Source: Muribaculaceae bacterium (GTDB lineage: Bacteria; Bacteroidota; Bacteroidia; Bacteroidales; Muribaculaceae). From it: a stretch of 64,000 nucleotides of DNA. Below the pieces are notes generated by a model. The model saw nothing but the letters and a program-made list of their open reading frames with translations. It was not told where the DNA came from and ran no database searches. Positions 16,679 through 23,903 of the stretch are shown in pieces (the first letter of the stretch is position 1; each line of letters starts with the position of its first letter). The DNA lies in the NCBI GenBank assembly GCA_017557665.1, contig JAFYYI010000040.1:18098-82097 (forward strand), read 5' to 3'. Position numbers and translations under genes: made by a program.

Positions 16679-17977
16679 CTATTTCTCAGGACCATGTCCC
16701 GCGTTGTCTCCCCAACGGCTTTGTTGTCGTGCCTGCATCTGGTTTTCGGCGGGATTGTCCTGTGGATGCCAGATTTGGGGATGATGAAGTTCCTCGGGCA
16801 TATACTGCTGGCTGACGAAGTGTCCGGCATAGTCGTGGGCATACATGTAGTCCTTGCCATAGCCCAGTTGTTTCATCAAGCCGGTGGGTGCGTTGCGCAG
16901 GTGCAGCGGCACGGGAGCGTTGCCCGTTTCTCGCACCAGGGCCAGGGCGTCGTCGATGGCGAGGTAGGCACTGTTGCTCTTGGCGCTGGTTGCCAGGTAG
17001 ATGGCACATTCGCTCAAGGGGATGCGGCCCTCGGGCCACCCGATCTTGTTGATGATGTCAAAGGTGGCGTTGGCGAGCAGCAGGGCGTTGGGATTGGCCA
17101 GGCCGATGTCCTCGGCGGCCAGGATGCACAAGCGTCGGGCGATGAACTTGGGGTCCTCGCCCCCGGCGATGAGCCTTGCCAGCCAGTAGACGGCGGAGTC
17201 GGGGTCGCTGCCGCGAATGCTCTTGATGAACGCCGAGATGATGTCGTAGTGCATCTCACCGCCCTTGTCAAAGGCCAGAGGATTCTGTTGCAGCAGCTCG
17301 GTGACGATATCGTCGTTGATGACAAGCGGCTCGCCCTCACGATGGGCCTGCAGAATCAGATCCAGGATGTTGAGCAGCTTGCGGGCATCGCCACCGGCAA
17401 AACGCAGCAATGCCTCGGTCTGTTCGATTTTCACCTCGAGCCCCTTGAATGCCTTATCGCTCTTGATGGCATGGTCCAGCAGTTGCAGCAGGTCGTCACG
17501 GCCCAGCGGATTGAGGACATAGACCTGGGCACGTGAGAGTAGTGGACGGATGACCTCGAACGAGGGATTCTCGGTCGTCGCGCCGATGAGCGTCACCGTA
17601 CCGCGCTCGACAGCGCCCAGCAGTGAGTCCTGTTGTGACTTGTTGAAGCGGTGAATCTCGTCGATGAACAGGATGGGACGCCCCTTGGTGAAGACGCTGC
17701 GGGCATCGGCCTGGCAGCGGTCAAGGACTTCACGCACGTCCTTCACGCCCGATGTCACGGCACTCAAGGTGTAGAAGGGCACCTGAGTCTGTTCGGCGAT
17801 GATGCGTGCCAGGGTGGTCTTGCCCACTCCCGGCGGTCCCCACAGGATGAATGAGGAAATATTGCCGCTCTCGATCATGCGGCGAATCACGGCACCTTCA
17901 CCCACAAGGTGACGCTGCCCGATGTAATCATCGAGCGAGCGGGGGCGCAGTCGTTCGGCGAGTGGCTCGTAGCTCAT
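16679..17977 (-). CDS. rarA: Replication-associated recombination protein A (MgsA/RarA, AAA+ ATPase)
   Basis: 432 residues, full length. It begins MSYEPLAERLRPRSLDDYIGQ, the signature start of RarA. Walker A is GPPGVGKT (47-54), Walker B is ILFIDEIHRF (D106, E107), and sensor 1 is LIGATTENPSFE. The C-terminal MgsA region has SAFIKSIRGSDPDSAVYWLARL and NAPTGLMKQLGYGKDYMYAHDY. RarA acts at stalled replication forks with SSB and the replisome. The last residues are low-complexity (QARQQSRWGDNAGHGPEK). It is followed by yraN on the same strand. Confidence 0.97.
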   Translation of the reverse strand: MSYEPLAERLRPRSLDDYIGQRHLVGEGAVIRRMIESGNISSFILWGPPGVGKTTLARIIAEQTQVPFYTLSAVTSGVKDVREVLDRCQADARSVFTKGRPILFIDEIHRFNKSQQDSLLGAVERGTVTLIGATTENPSFEVIRPLLSRAQVYVLNPLGRDDLLQLLDHAIKSDKAFKGLEVKIEQTEALLRFAGGDARKLLNILDLILQAHREGEPLVINDDIVTELLQQNPLAFDKGGEMHYDIISAFIKSIRGSDPDSAVYWLARLIAGGEDPKFIARRLCILAAEDIGLANPNALLLANATFDIINKIGWPEGRIPLSECAIYLATSAKSNSAYLAIDDALALVRETGNAPVPLHLRNAPTGLMKQLGYGKDYMYAHDYAGHFVSQQYMPEELHHPQIWHPQDNPAENQMQARQQSRWGDNAGHGPEK

Positions 17978-18042
17978 GATTGTTGTCGTTAATTGTTGGA
18001 CGTTAAGGTTTGGACTTTAAGGCCTTAAAGTCTTTAGGGTCT

Positions 18043-18507
18043 TTAATTCCATTCTACCCACTTGGTGATCACGCGGGCGATTTCCTCCAGCCAGCGCGCG
18101 TCGATGTCATCAAACGTCGCCAATTCACGGCTGTCGATGTCCAGCACGCCCACGATGCCGCCCGTGGCATCATGCAGCGGCACCACAATCTCGCTGCGTG
18201 ACTCGCTGCTGCAGGCGATGTGGCCAGGGAACTGCTCCACGTCGTCGACCACGATAGTGCGGTTCTCCTGCCATGCCGTGCCGCACACGCCGCGGCCCTG
18301 CTTGATGCGGTAACAGGCCACGGGCCCTTGGAATGGCCCCAGTTGCAATTCACCGTCACGGACAAGGTAAAACCCTGTCCACCACCATCCCATTGTCTCA
18401 TGCATGATGGCTGCGGCATTGGCCAGCTGCCCCATGATGTTGTGCTCGCCTTCAATCAGGCTCTCGACCTGTTTGACGAGCAATTGGTAAGTCTTCTCTT
18501 TATCCAT
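18043..18507 (-). CDS. msrC: Free methionine-(R)-sulfoxide reductase (GAF domain, fRMsr)
   Basis: 154 residues, a single GAF domain. Cysteines at 65 (GPVACYRI), 75 (GRGVCGTAW) and 99 (GHIACSSES) have the same spacing (10 and 24 residues) as the three redox cysteines of E. coli fRMsr (84, 94, 118), so the catalytic set is complete. The enzyme reduces free Met-R-sulfoxide in the cytoplasm using thioredoxin. An aromatic WWWTGFYLV segment lines the substrate pocket in relatives. The promoter box sits only five bases from the ATG, implying a leaderless message. Confidence 0.93.
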   Translation of the reverse strand: MDKEKTYQLLVKQVESLIEGEHNIMGQLANAAAIMHETMGWWWTGFYLVRDGELQLGPFQGPVACYRIKQGRGVCGTAWQENRTIVVDDVEQFPGHIACSSESRSEIVVPLHDATGGIVGVLDIDSRELATFDDIDARWLEEIARVITKWVEWN

Positions 18508-18511
18508 ACCA

Positions 18512-18519
18512 CAAAATTA
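18512..18519 (-). promoter_or_regulatory. Promoter -7 box of msrC
   Basis: CAAAATTA on the plus strand reads TAATTTTG on the minus strand, ending five bases before the msrC ATG at 18507. Transcription would start at about the A of the ATG. Confidence 0.5.
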
Positions 18520-18540
18520 CAAAATCCCGACCACATATGC

Positions 18541-18572
18541 AAGCCGGTGCACAAAATCTTGCACCTCGGCTT
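18541..18572. other. GC-rich hairpin between msrC and the secreted-protein gene
   Basis: AAGCCGGTGCA (18541-18551) pairs with TGCACCTCGGCTT (18560-18572) with one bulge. It lies just beyond the T-run terminator at 18592 in the direction of minus-strand transcription and may act as a backup stop. Confidence 0.4.
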
Positions 18573-18591
18573 GTTTCATGTGTTGCTCCAT

Positions 18592-18626
18592 AAAAAAAGT
18601 GGAGACGCAATGTCTTGCGTCCCCAC
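18592..18626 (-). terminator. Rho-independent terminator of the secreted repeat protein
   Basis: GTGGAGACGCAA pairs with TTGCGTCCCCAC (18599-18610 with 18615-18626). On the minus strand it is followed by seven T. The GAGACGCAA palindrome recurs at 58861-58882. Confidence 0.85.
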
Positions 18627-18679
18627 AATTTGTTCACATTAAGCTAACAGCTGTCTGCTGATAGCTAATGGCTCCAAAA

Positions 18680-20473
18680 TTACTTCACAACCTTGGTAGC
18701 GCTGGTGGTACCGTCGGTGTAGGTGGTAACCTGGATGGTCAAGCCCTCGGGCTGAGCCATCTCCTGACCAGCTACGTTGAAGTAGCGTACGCTGGAAACA
18801 GTCTTACCGGCGTTGATCTCGTTAACCTTGGTGTCGGGGAAGACTTCGAGGTAAACGATGTCGCTAGCGTTCTTCACACCGTCGATGGTGTAGTAAACCT
18901 GGATACCGATGCGGTGGTTGAACAGAGGCTCATAACCCTCGGCATTGGTGCGATACATGTAGATGAAGTAGTTCTTGAAGTCAACAGCGTTGCTGTAGAG
19001 GCTGTAGGGAACCTCGGTGAGCTCCTCGTCAGCGGCCAGGTCGAAGGTGTAGTCCTCGCCAGAGAAGGTGAAGAGCTGGTCGTTGTCGGTGAAGATGCTG
19101 TAGCTGATGTACTCGGCATCGAGAGGATTACCGTTAACGTCCTCGGTGGGCAGGGTGAAGTAGAACTTCGAGAAGCCGCTCTCATCACCGCAGTCATACC
19201 ACTCATCGGCGGTGGGGTTAGCGGGAACAGCGGGAACGAGGTGGAGCTCCTTCATGGTGCTACCGAAGTCAAGCTCAACCATTGACAGGTCATCGCTGTA
19301 GTAGCACATCAGACCAGTGATGTTGGTCGGGGTGATCACGTAACCCTCATCGTCAACGGGAACCTCGGTGGTGCAATCAAGCAGAGTAATCGTACCATTC
19401 TCGGGATCAAAGGCAAATTGAGCCTCTTCAACATCGTAGTTGATAACCTCGGTTACATAACCTTCCTCGTCAATTTCAAGGGTGCCCCAGCCCATGACTG
19501 CGCCCCACTCACCTTCGATGCTCTCATAGATGAACTGACCCATGGGAACGGTGATGATGTTGTTCTCGATGGTACCTTCTACCCAAGCACCGGTAGCAAC
19601 GTTTGCGAAGGGATCCTGAATGTAAACCTTGTTATTCTCGCCCCAAACAACGTTCACCTTGCCGCTGGCGGTACCGAAGTAGTAGCCATAGTAGCTGTCA
19701 TAGCCAACATACTCACCACCGCGGGTGTAGGTCAGCATCTCACCCTCGGGCTGATCCATGATCACACCGTGGGGAACATAGTTCTCGGTCAAGGTCAGGA
19801 CGGTCTCCCAGTCCATGTTGCCGCTCCAGCTGTCGTCGTCGGTCCACTGTGCGGTCAGACCGGTAGCGCAGTAGTTGTTGGGGAATTCGGCGTTCATGTC
19901 ACCATCAGAACCAAGCATGGTGATAACGTCACCATCAACCTGATACTCAACAACGGTAGCACGGTCATCATACTCAATGCCGATGTAGGTTGTCAGTTCA
20001 CCATCGTCATTATAGTCCTCATAGGTGTAGGTGGTAGCCCATCTCAGGACAACGTCAGCCTGATAATAATCGCTGTAGTAAACTGACTGGCCCAGGGGAA
20101 TCGAGATGATGTCACCCTCGATAGTACCCTCTACCCAAGCGCCCTCGGTATAGCCGCTCAGAGGATCCTTCATGTAGATGGTCTGGCCATCCTCAGCATA
20201 CACGATGTAGCACTTGCCACTCTGCTCAGAAAGTGACAGGCCAAAGATGCTGTTAACCATGCTCTCGCCAGCACGCTTGTAAGTCTTGAGCTCACCAGCG
20301 GGCTGCTCGGAAACGATAGCGTTCATGCGGTTGGTTGACTTCTGCACCATCTTGGTGGTGGGAGCCACAAACTTGTGATTCTTAACGTCAGGACGTACAT
20401 TCTTAACCTGAACGCCTGCCGTTGCAGTGATAGCAATTGCCAATCCTGCCAAAAGTAAAGTCAATTTCTTCAT
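18680..20473 (-). CDS. Large secreted protein with duplicated N-terminal modules and sorting-type tail
   Basis: 597 residues. The signal peptide is MKKLTLLLAGLAIAITATAG. Two related modules of about 150 residues follow. Module one has EQPAGELKTYKRAGE, IYMKDPLSGYTEGAWVEGTI and IPLGQSVYYSDYY. Module two has DQPEGEMLTYTRGGE, VYIQDPFANVATGAWVEGTI and VPMGQFIYES. A third beta-rich region (about 380-545) precedes the C-terminal tail TVSSVRYFNVAGQEMAQP ... TTYTDGTTSATKVVK, shared with the protein at 8190. Acidic, Tyr-rich composition and biased codons suggest an abundant exported protein. I recognise no enzyme motif. It has its own strong terminator. Confidence 0.85.
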   Translation of the reverse strand: MKKLTLLLAGLAIAITATAGVQVKNVRPDVKNHKFVAPTTKMVQKSTNRMNAIVSEQPAGELKTYKRAGESMVNSIFGLSLSEQSGKCYIVYAEDGQTIYMKDPLSGYTEGAWVEGTIEGDIISIPLGQSVYYSDYYQADVVLRWATTYTYEDYNDDGELTTYIGIEYDDRATVVEYQVDGDVITMLGSDGDMNAEFPNNYCATGLTAQWTDDDSWSGNMDWETVLTLTENYVPHGVIMDQPEGEMLTYTRGGEYVGYDSYYGYYFGTASGKVNVVWGENNKVYIQDPFANVATGAWVEGTIENNIITVPMGQFIYESIEGEWGAVMGWGTLEIDEEGYVTEVINYDVEEAQFAFDPENGTITLLDCTTEVPVDDEGYVITPTNITGLMCYYSDDLSMVELDFGSTMKELHLVPAVPANPTADEWYDCGDESGFSKFYFTLPTEDVNGNPLDAEYISYSIFTDNDQLFTFSGEDYTFDLAADEELTEVPYSLYSNAVDFKNYFIYMYRTNAEGYEPLFNHRIGIQVYYTIDGVKNASDIVYLEVFPDTKVNEINAGKTVSSVRYFNVAGQEMAQPEGLTIQVTTYTDGTTSATKVVK

Positions 20474-20827
20474 TTTTAGTTTGATTGTGAATTGATTAAT
20501 AATATATGAATAAACTCTTAAAAATTAAATTGTCAATGTTGAAGGTCTTTTCTGGAAGACTAATCAAAGGCAATTACCCATTTTAACGCGGCAAATTTAG
20601 TTAATTGTTTTCAATCATGCAACTAATTAATACTTTTTTTGAAAATATCTTATAATAATAAACAAATAAACAATATTGCATTCGGTGGGTACACTCACTG
20701 TCTTTTTGTAGCACCACTGGTGAATAAAAAGAGGAACGATATAAGGAGTTGACCCTGAAATTTTTTAATACGAATTTCGCTAAAGGTTGGGCCAACAGCT
20801 ATATCATTGTCTAAATAACAGGCTGAT
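20474..20827. other. Gene-free AT-rich interval
   Basis: This holds the leader of the minus-strand gene at 20473, with a possible -7 box TAAATTTG on the minus strand at 20599-20592, and the tail of the aldo/keto reductase gene. I see no gene and no strong hairpin. Confidence 0.5.
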
Positions 20828-22189
20828 TTACCTGTTGCGCAGCGTCTCCACGATGCGGGCCATCTGGTTGGGGATACGAATCTGCTGGGGGCATTTCTTC
20901 AAACAGGCCTCACAGTCAACACATTGGGTCGCCCATGCCGACACATCGGGCAACGCCTTGCGCAACCCCTCGGCAAACTGCTGTTTGCGAGCCAGATAGT
21001 CAGCAGCCTGTTTGTCAGGCAACGGGATTATCTTTTGGGCAACGGCCTCGTTGTAATAGGCGAAATTGCCGGGGATATCCACGCCGTAGGGGCATGGCAT
21101 GCAATAGTGGCAGGTGGTGCACGGAATGACAGGGAATCCCGCCATCACGTCGGCAATCTCTTCCAGTAACTTGTTCTCGGCCTCGGTGCATGGCTCGAGT
21201 GGGGAGAAGGTGTTGACGTTCTCTTCCAGGTGGCTCATCTGGTTCATGCCGCTCAACGTGGTGAGGATGTTGGGGTGGGAGGCTACCCACCGGAAGGCCC
21301 AAGTGGCAGGCGTGTCATTAGGACGCAGGGCGGTGAGCCGCTGATTGAGTTCCTCATCGATACGCGCCAACGCACCGCCGCGCAGCGGTTCCATCACGAC
21401 GGTCTGCACCCCGGCCTTTTCCATCTTGTCATAGAGGTACTCGGCATCGGCATCCTGTTTCCACCCCGACTTGTTGAGCGAGGCATGTCGCCAATCGAGA
21501 TAGTTCATCTGAATCTGGGCAAAGTCCCAATGGTATTCAGCCTGATGGTCAAGCAGGTAATCAAATGCGCTGACGTCGCCGTGGTAAGAGAAGCCCAGGT
21601 GGCGGATGCGTCCGGCCTCGCGTTCCTTCAGCAGGAATTCAAGCAGTCCGTTATCGAGGAATCGGGATTTGAGGGCCTCCACACCTCCGCCACCGATGCT
21701 GTGGAGCAGATAATAATCGATGTAATCAACCTGCAGAGAGGTGAACGAGTTCTCGTACATCTTGCGGGCGTCATCAAACTGCCACAGGTTTTCCCTCTGG
21801 TTTGACATCTTGGTGGCCACGAAGTATTTATCTCGCGGGTGGCGGCTCAATGCGATGCCCGTCATGGTCTCGCTGCGCCCGCCCTTGTACATCGGAGCGG
21901 TGTCGAAATAGTTCACGCCATGGGCGATGGCATAGTCCACGAGCTGGTTCACTTCCTCCTGATTATCGGGCAATCGCATCATGCCGAAACCCAGCAGCGA
22001 GACCTTGTCGCCCGAACCATGCTTGACCCGATAGGTCATCTGATTTTGTACATCGCCTCCTCCGTTGGCTTGAGGCCTGCGGCTCTCTCCTGCCAACACA
22101 CTGAGAGGGTTCATCGCCACCATGGCGGTGCCGAGTCCCAGCTTGTGCAGGAACTGGCGGCGGTTCATGTCCGATTTTTGCTTGCCCAT
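20828..22189 (-). CDS. Exported aldo/keto reductase with two 4Fe-4S cluster motifs
   Basis: 453 residues from the ATG at 22189; the frame is open to 22300 but a promoter box at 22249 argues for the shorter start. A Tat-type leader is present (MNRRQFLHKLGLG). The AKR barrel has GFGMMRLP, VNYFDTAPMYKGGRSE (catalytic Asp and Tyr) and a later WAFRWVASHPNI. The C-terminus carries two ferredoxin-like cysteine sets, CTTCHYCMPCPYGVDIPG and CVDCEACLKKCPQQIRIP. Such Fe-S AKRs are common in gut anaerobes and are thought to reduce unknown organic substrates at the membrane. The substrate is not predictable. Monocistronic. Confidence 0.93.
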   Translation of the reverse strand: MGKQKSDMNRRQFLHKLGLGTAMVAMNPLSVLAGESRRPQANGGGDVQNQMTYRVKHGSGDKVSLLGFGMMRLPDNQEEVNQLVDYAIAHGVNYFDTAPMYKGGRSETMTGIALSRHPRDKYFVATKMSNQRENLWQFDDARKMYENSFTSLQVDYIDYYLLHSIGGGGVEALKSRFLDNGLLEFLLKEREAGRIRHLGFSYHGDVSAFDYLLDHQAEYHWDFAQIQMNYLDWRHASLNKSGWKQDADAEYLYDKMEKAGVQTVVMEPLRGGALARIDEELNQRLTALRPNDTPATWAFRWVASHPNILTTLSGMNQMSHLEENVNTFSPLEPCTEAENKLLEEIADVMAGFPVIPCTTCHYCMPCPYGVDIPGNFAYYNEAVAQKIIPLPDKQAADYLARKQQFAEGLRKALPDVSAWATQCVDCEACLKKCPQQIRIPNQMARIVETLRNR

Positions 22190-22241
22190 AATCTTTTCTT
22201 TTATGAATGTTATGGCCGACTTGTGGCCTAATTTACTGGAT

Positions 22242-22249
22242 GCAAAGAT
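22242..22249 (-). promoter_or_regulatory. Promoter -7 box of the aldo/keto reductase gene
   Basis: CAAAGATA reads TATCTTTG on the minus strand, with TTGG about 18 bases further upstream, giving a leader of about 45 bases to the ATG at 22189. Confidence 0.6.
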
Positions 22250-22421
22250 ATTAAAAAAATAATGTCGGCCAATAAAAAGAATCATTTTTTCGCTACTCAA
22301 CTATCATCTTTAAGGGCGGTCTTGCGCATTTTCCCGTGCTAGCGAAGTCACCCGTGTGGTGCCAGAAGGCCGTTTTGGCAGAAATGTGAAGGAAAAAGTA
22401 GAATAATCAGAGAAAAAATGT

Positions 22422-22429
22422 TACTTTTG
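22422..22429 (+). promoter_or_regulatory. Promoter -7 box of the MBL-fold gene
   Basis: TACTTTTG matches TAnnTTTG, about 105 bases before the ATG at 22534. The leader between them contains the inverted pair CATGATTGTCATGACG / TCCATGTGACAATTG. No typical -33 box is seen. Confidence 0.45.
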
Positions 22430-22533
22430 TGAATCCGTATCCAAATGGCAATCCATGATTGTCATGACGTATCCATGTGACAATTGCAAGCAAAGAATAA
22501 CCGTTAATAAATTAATAAATTATCTGAATCATT

Positions 22534-23280
22534 ATGGAAATTAAAGCAATCAAAATGTTTGACGGCGGATTCATGAACCAACCGTTCGCCTTTGGCGGCG
22601 AGGAGGGGCGTGAGGCCTTCGACGACCAGATTATCTATCGCAGCAGTCTGCAGAACTTCCTCATCGACACGGGCGATGAGGTGATATTGATCGACACCGG
22701 CTTCAAGGCCGACTTCAAGGCACCGGCCAAGAAGTATGGTGCGCCGCTCTATATGGGCGACAAGGAGGCCGACTATATGGAGGCATTGGCTGCCGCAGGA
22801 TACAAGCCTGAACAGGTGACGAAAATCCTCATCACGCACAAGCACAATGACCACACCGACTGCATCGACGAGTTCCCCAATGCCAAGGTGTTTATTGCAC
22901 CCGAGGATGCCGGCGCGATGAAATTGGAAGGTGACAACATCGTCCGTGCCGAGTATGGCCAGGCCTACCACAACTTCCCCAACGCGATGCAGGTGGCCGA
23001 TGGCCTGTGGTTCATCGAGGCCAAGGGTCATACCAAGGGCAACAGCATTGCCATTCTGGAGCATGACGGCCTCTACTACATGTTCCATGGCGACGTGACC
23101 TATTGCGACGCTGCGCTGAAGGCCAACAAGCTCTCGATAGTCTTCGAGGACAAGGACGCTGCCCGAGAGACCCTTGACCGCGTGCGTGAATTCATCGGCA
23201 ACAACCCCACCGTTTACCTCTCCACCCACTGCCCCGAGGGCTACGAGAATCTGGAGATGAAACGGGTGATGACGCTGTAA
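22534..23280 (+). CDS. Metallo-beta-lactamase-fold hydrolase
   Basis: 248 residues. The metal-binding motif THKHNDHTD supplies His102, His104, Asp106 and His107. A later GHTKGN His, the bridging Asp in MFHGDVTYCD and a final LSTHCPEGY complete a two-metal site. The layout resembles the N-acyl-homoserine-lactonase/glyoxalase II-like branch of the superfamily (an insert before the HxHxDH motif, IDTGFKADFKAPAKKYG). The substrate is unknown, and lactonase activity should not be assumed. A WbuC-type cupin gene follows 73 bases later and may be co-transcribed. Confidence 0.9.
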   Translation: MEIKAIKMFDGGFMNQPFAFGGEEGREAFDDQIIYRSSLQNFLIDTGDEVILIDTGFKADFKAPAKKYGAPLYMGDKEADYMEALAAAGYKPEQVTKILITHKHNDHTDCIDEFPNAKVFIAPEDAGAMKLEGDNIVRAEYGQAYHNFPNAMQVADGLWFIEAKGHTKGNSIAILEHDGLYYMFHGDVTYCDAALKANKLSIVFEDKDAARETLDRVREFIGNNPTVYLSTHCPEGYENLEMKRVMTL

Positions 23281-23353
23281 TTTGCTTGCTGCGCAAGCTG
23301 TTTAGAGGGGCATTCGTGTGATATTCGCAGTTTAGGAGTGATTTGACTTAGTT

Positions 23354-23767
23354 ATGCCGACGCCTATGAAGATAATCGACGAACACCTGGTGAATGATTT
23401 GGCCGATCAGGCCAAGAAGTCGCCGAGGCTTAGAATGAACTACAATTTTCATCAGAGCCTTCAGGACAAGTGCCACCGTTTCCTCAATGCCCTGGAGCCC
23501 GGCACGCAGATTCCTGTGCATCACCATCCCACCAAGGACGAGACCTTTGTGATCCTGAAGGGTAGGGTGAGGGTGATCACCTACAATGACCAGGGTGAAG
23601 TCATGGAGTCTTGCGTCCTGAGTCATGAAGATGGCCTGTACGGTGCCGACATTCCCAAGAATGTCTGGCATAGCATCGAATGTCTGGAGCCTTCGGTGCT
23701 CCTGGAATGCAAGGAGGGTCCATTCGTCGAGCATGAGGTGGACGGCATACTCGAGATAACCCGGTGA
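23354..23767 (+). CDS. WbuC-type cupin-fold metalloprotein
   Basis: 137 residues, or 133 if translation starts at the ATG at 23366. The cupin core carries the metal motif PVHHHPTKDETFVILKGRVRV (His-His-His ... Glu) and a second motif with NVWHSIECLEP. Family members (WbuC) are often found in O-antigen clusters and their reaction is unknown. Here the neighbours are an MBL-fold hydrolase and the TonB receptor operon, so a polysaccharide role is not indicated by context. Confidence 0.85.
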   Translation: MPTPMKIIDEHLVNDLADQAKKSPRLRMNYNFHQSLQDKCHRFLNALEPGTQIPVHHHPTKDETFVILKGRVRVITYNDQGEVMESCVLSHEDGLYGADIPKNVWHSIECLEPSVLLECKEGPFVEHEVDGILEITR

Positions 23768-23903
23768 TGGGGTCGGGTCTCGGCAAGAGACTCAATCAGG
23801 TTTTCAAGACAATGAGGTGGAATCCGATGCCGGGTTTCACCTCATTTTTAGGTATTGTGCGTCTCTTGGATTGGGAGTAATTTTATACTCCAAAATCAAT
23901 GAG

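Noticed and set aside
18001..18045. Heptamer-like TTAAGG repeats after rarA
   Set aside because: They are only loosely periodic and lie in a short spacer. Similar low-complexity text is common in spacers of this order, and no gene end is affected.
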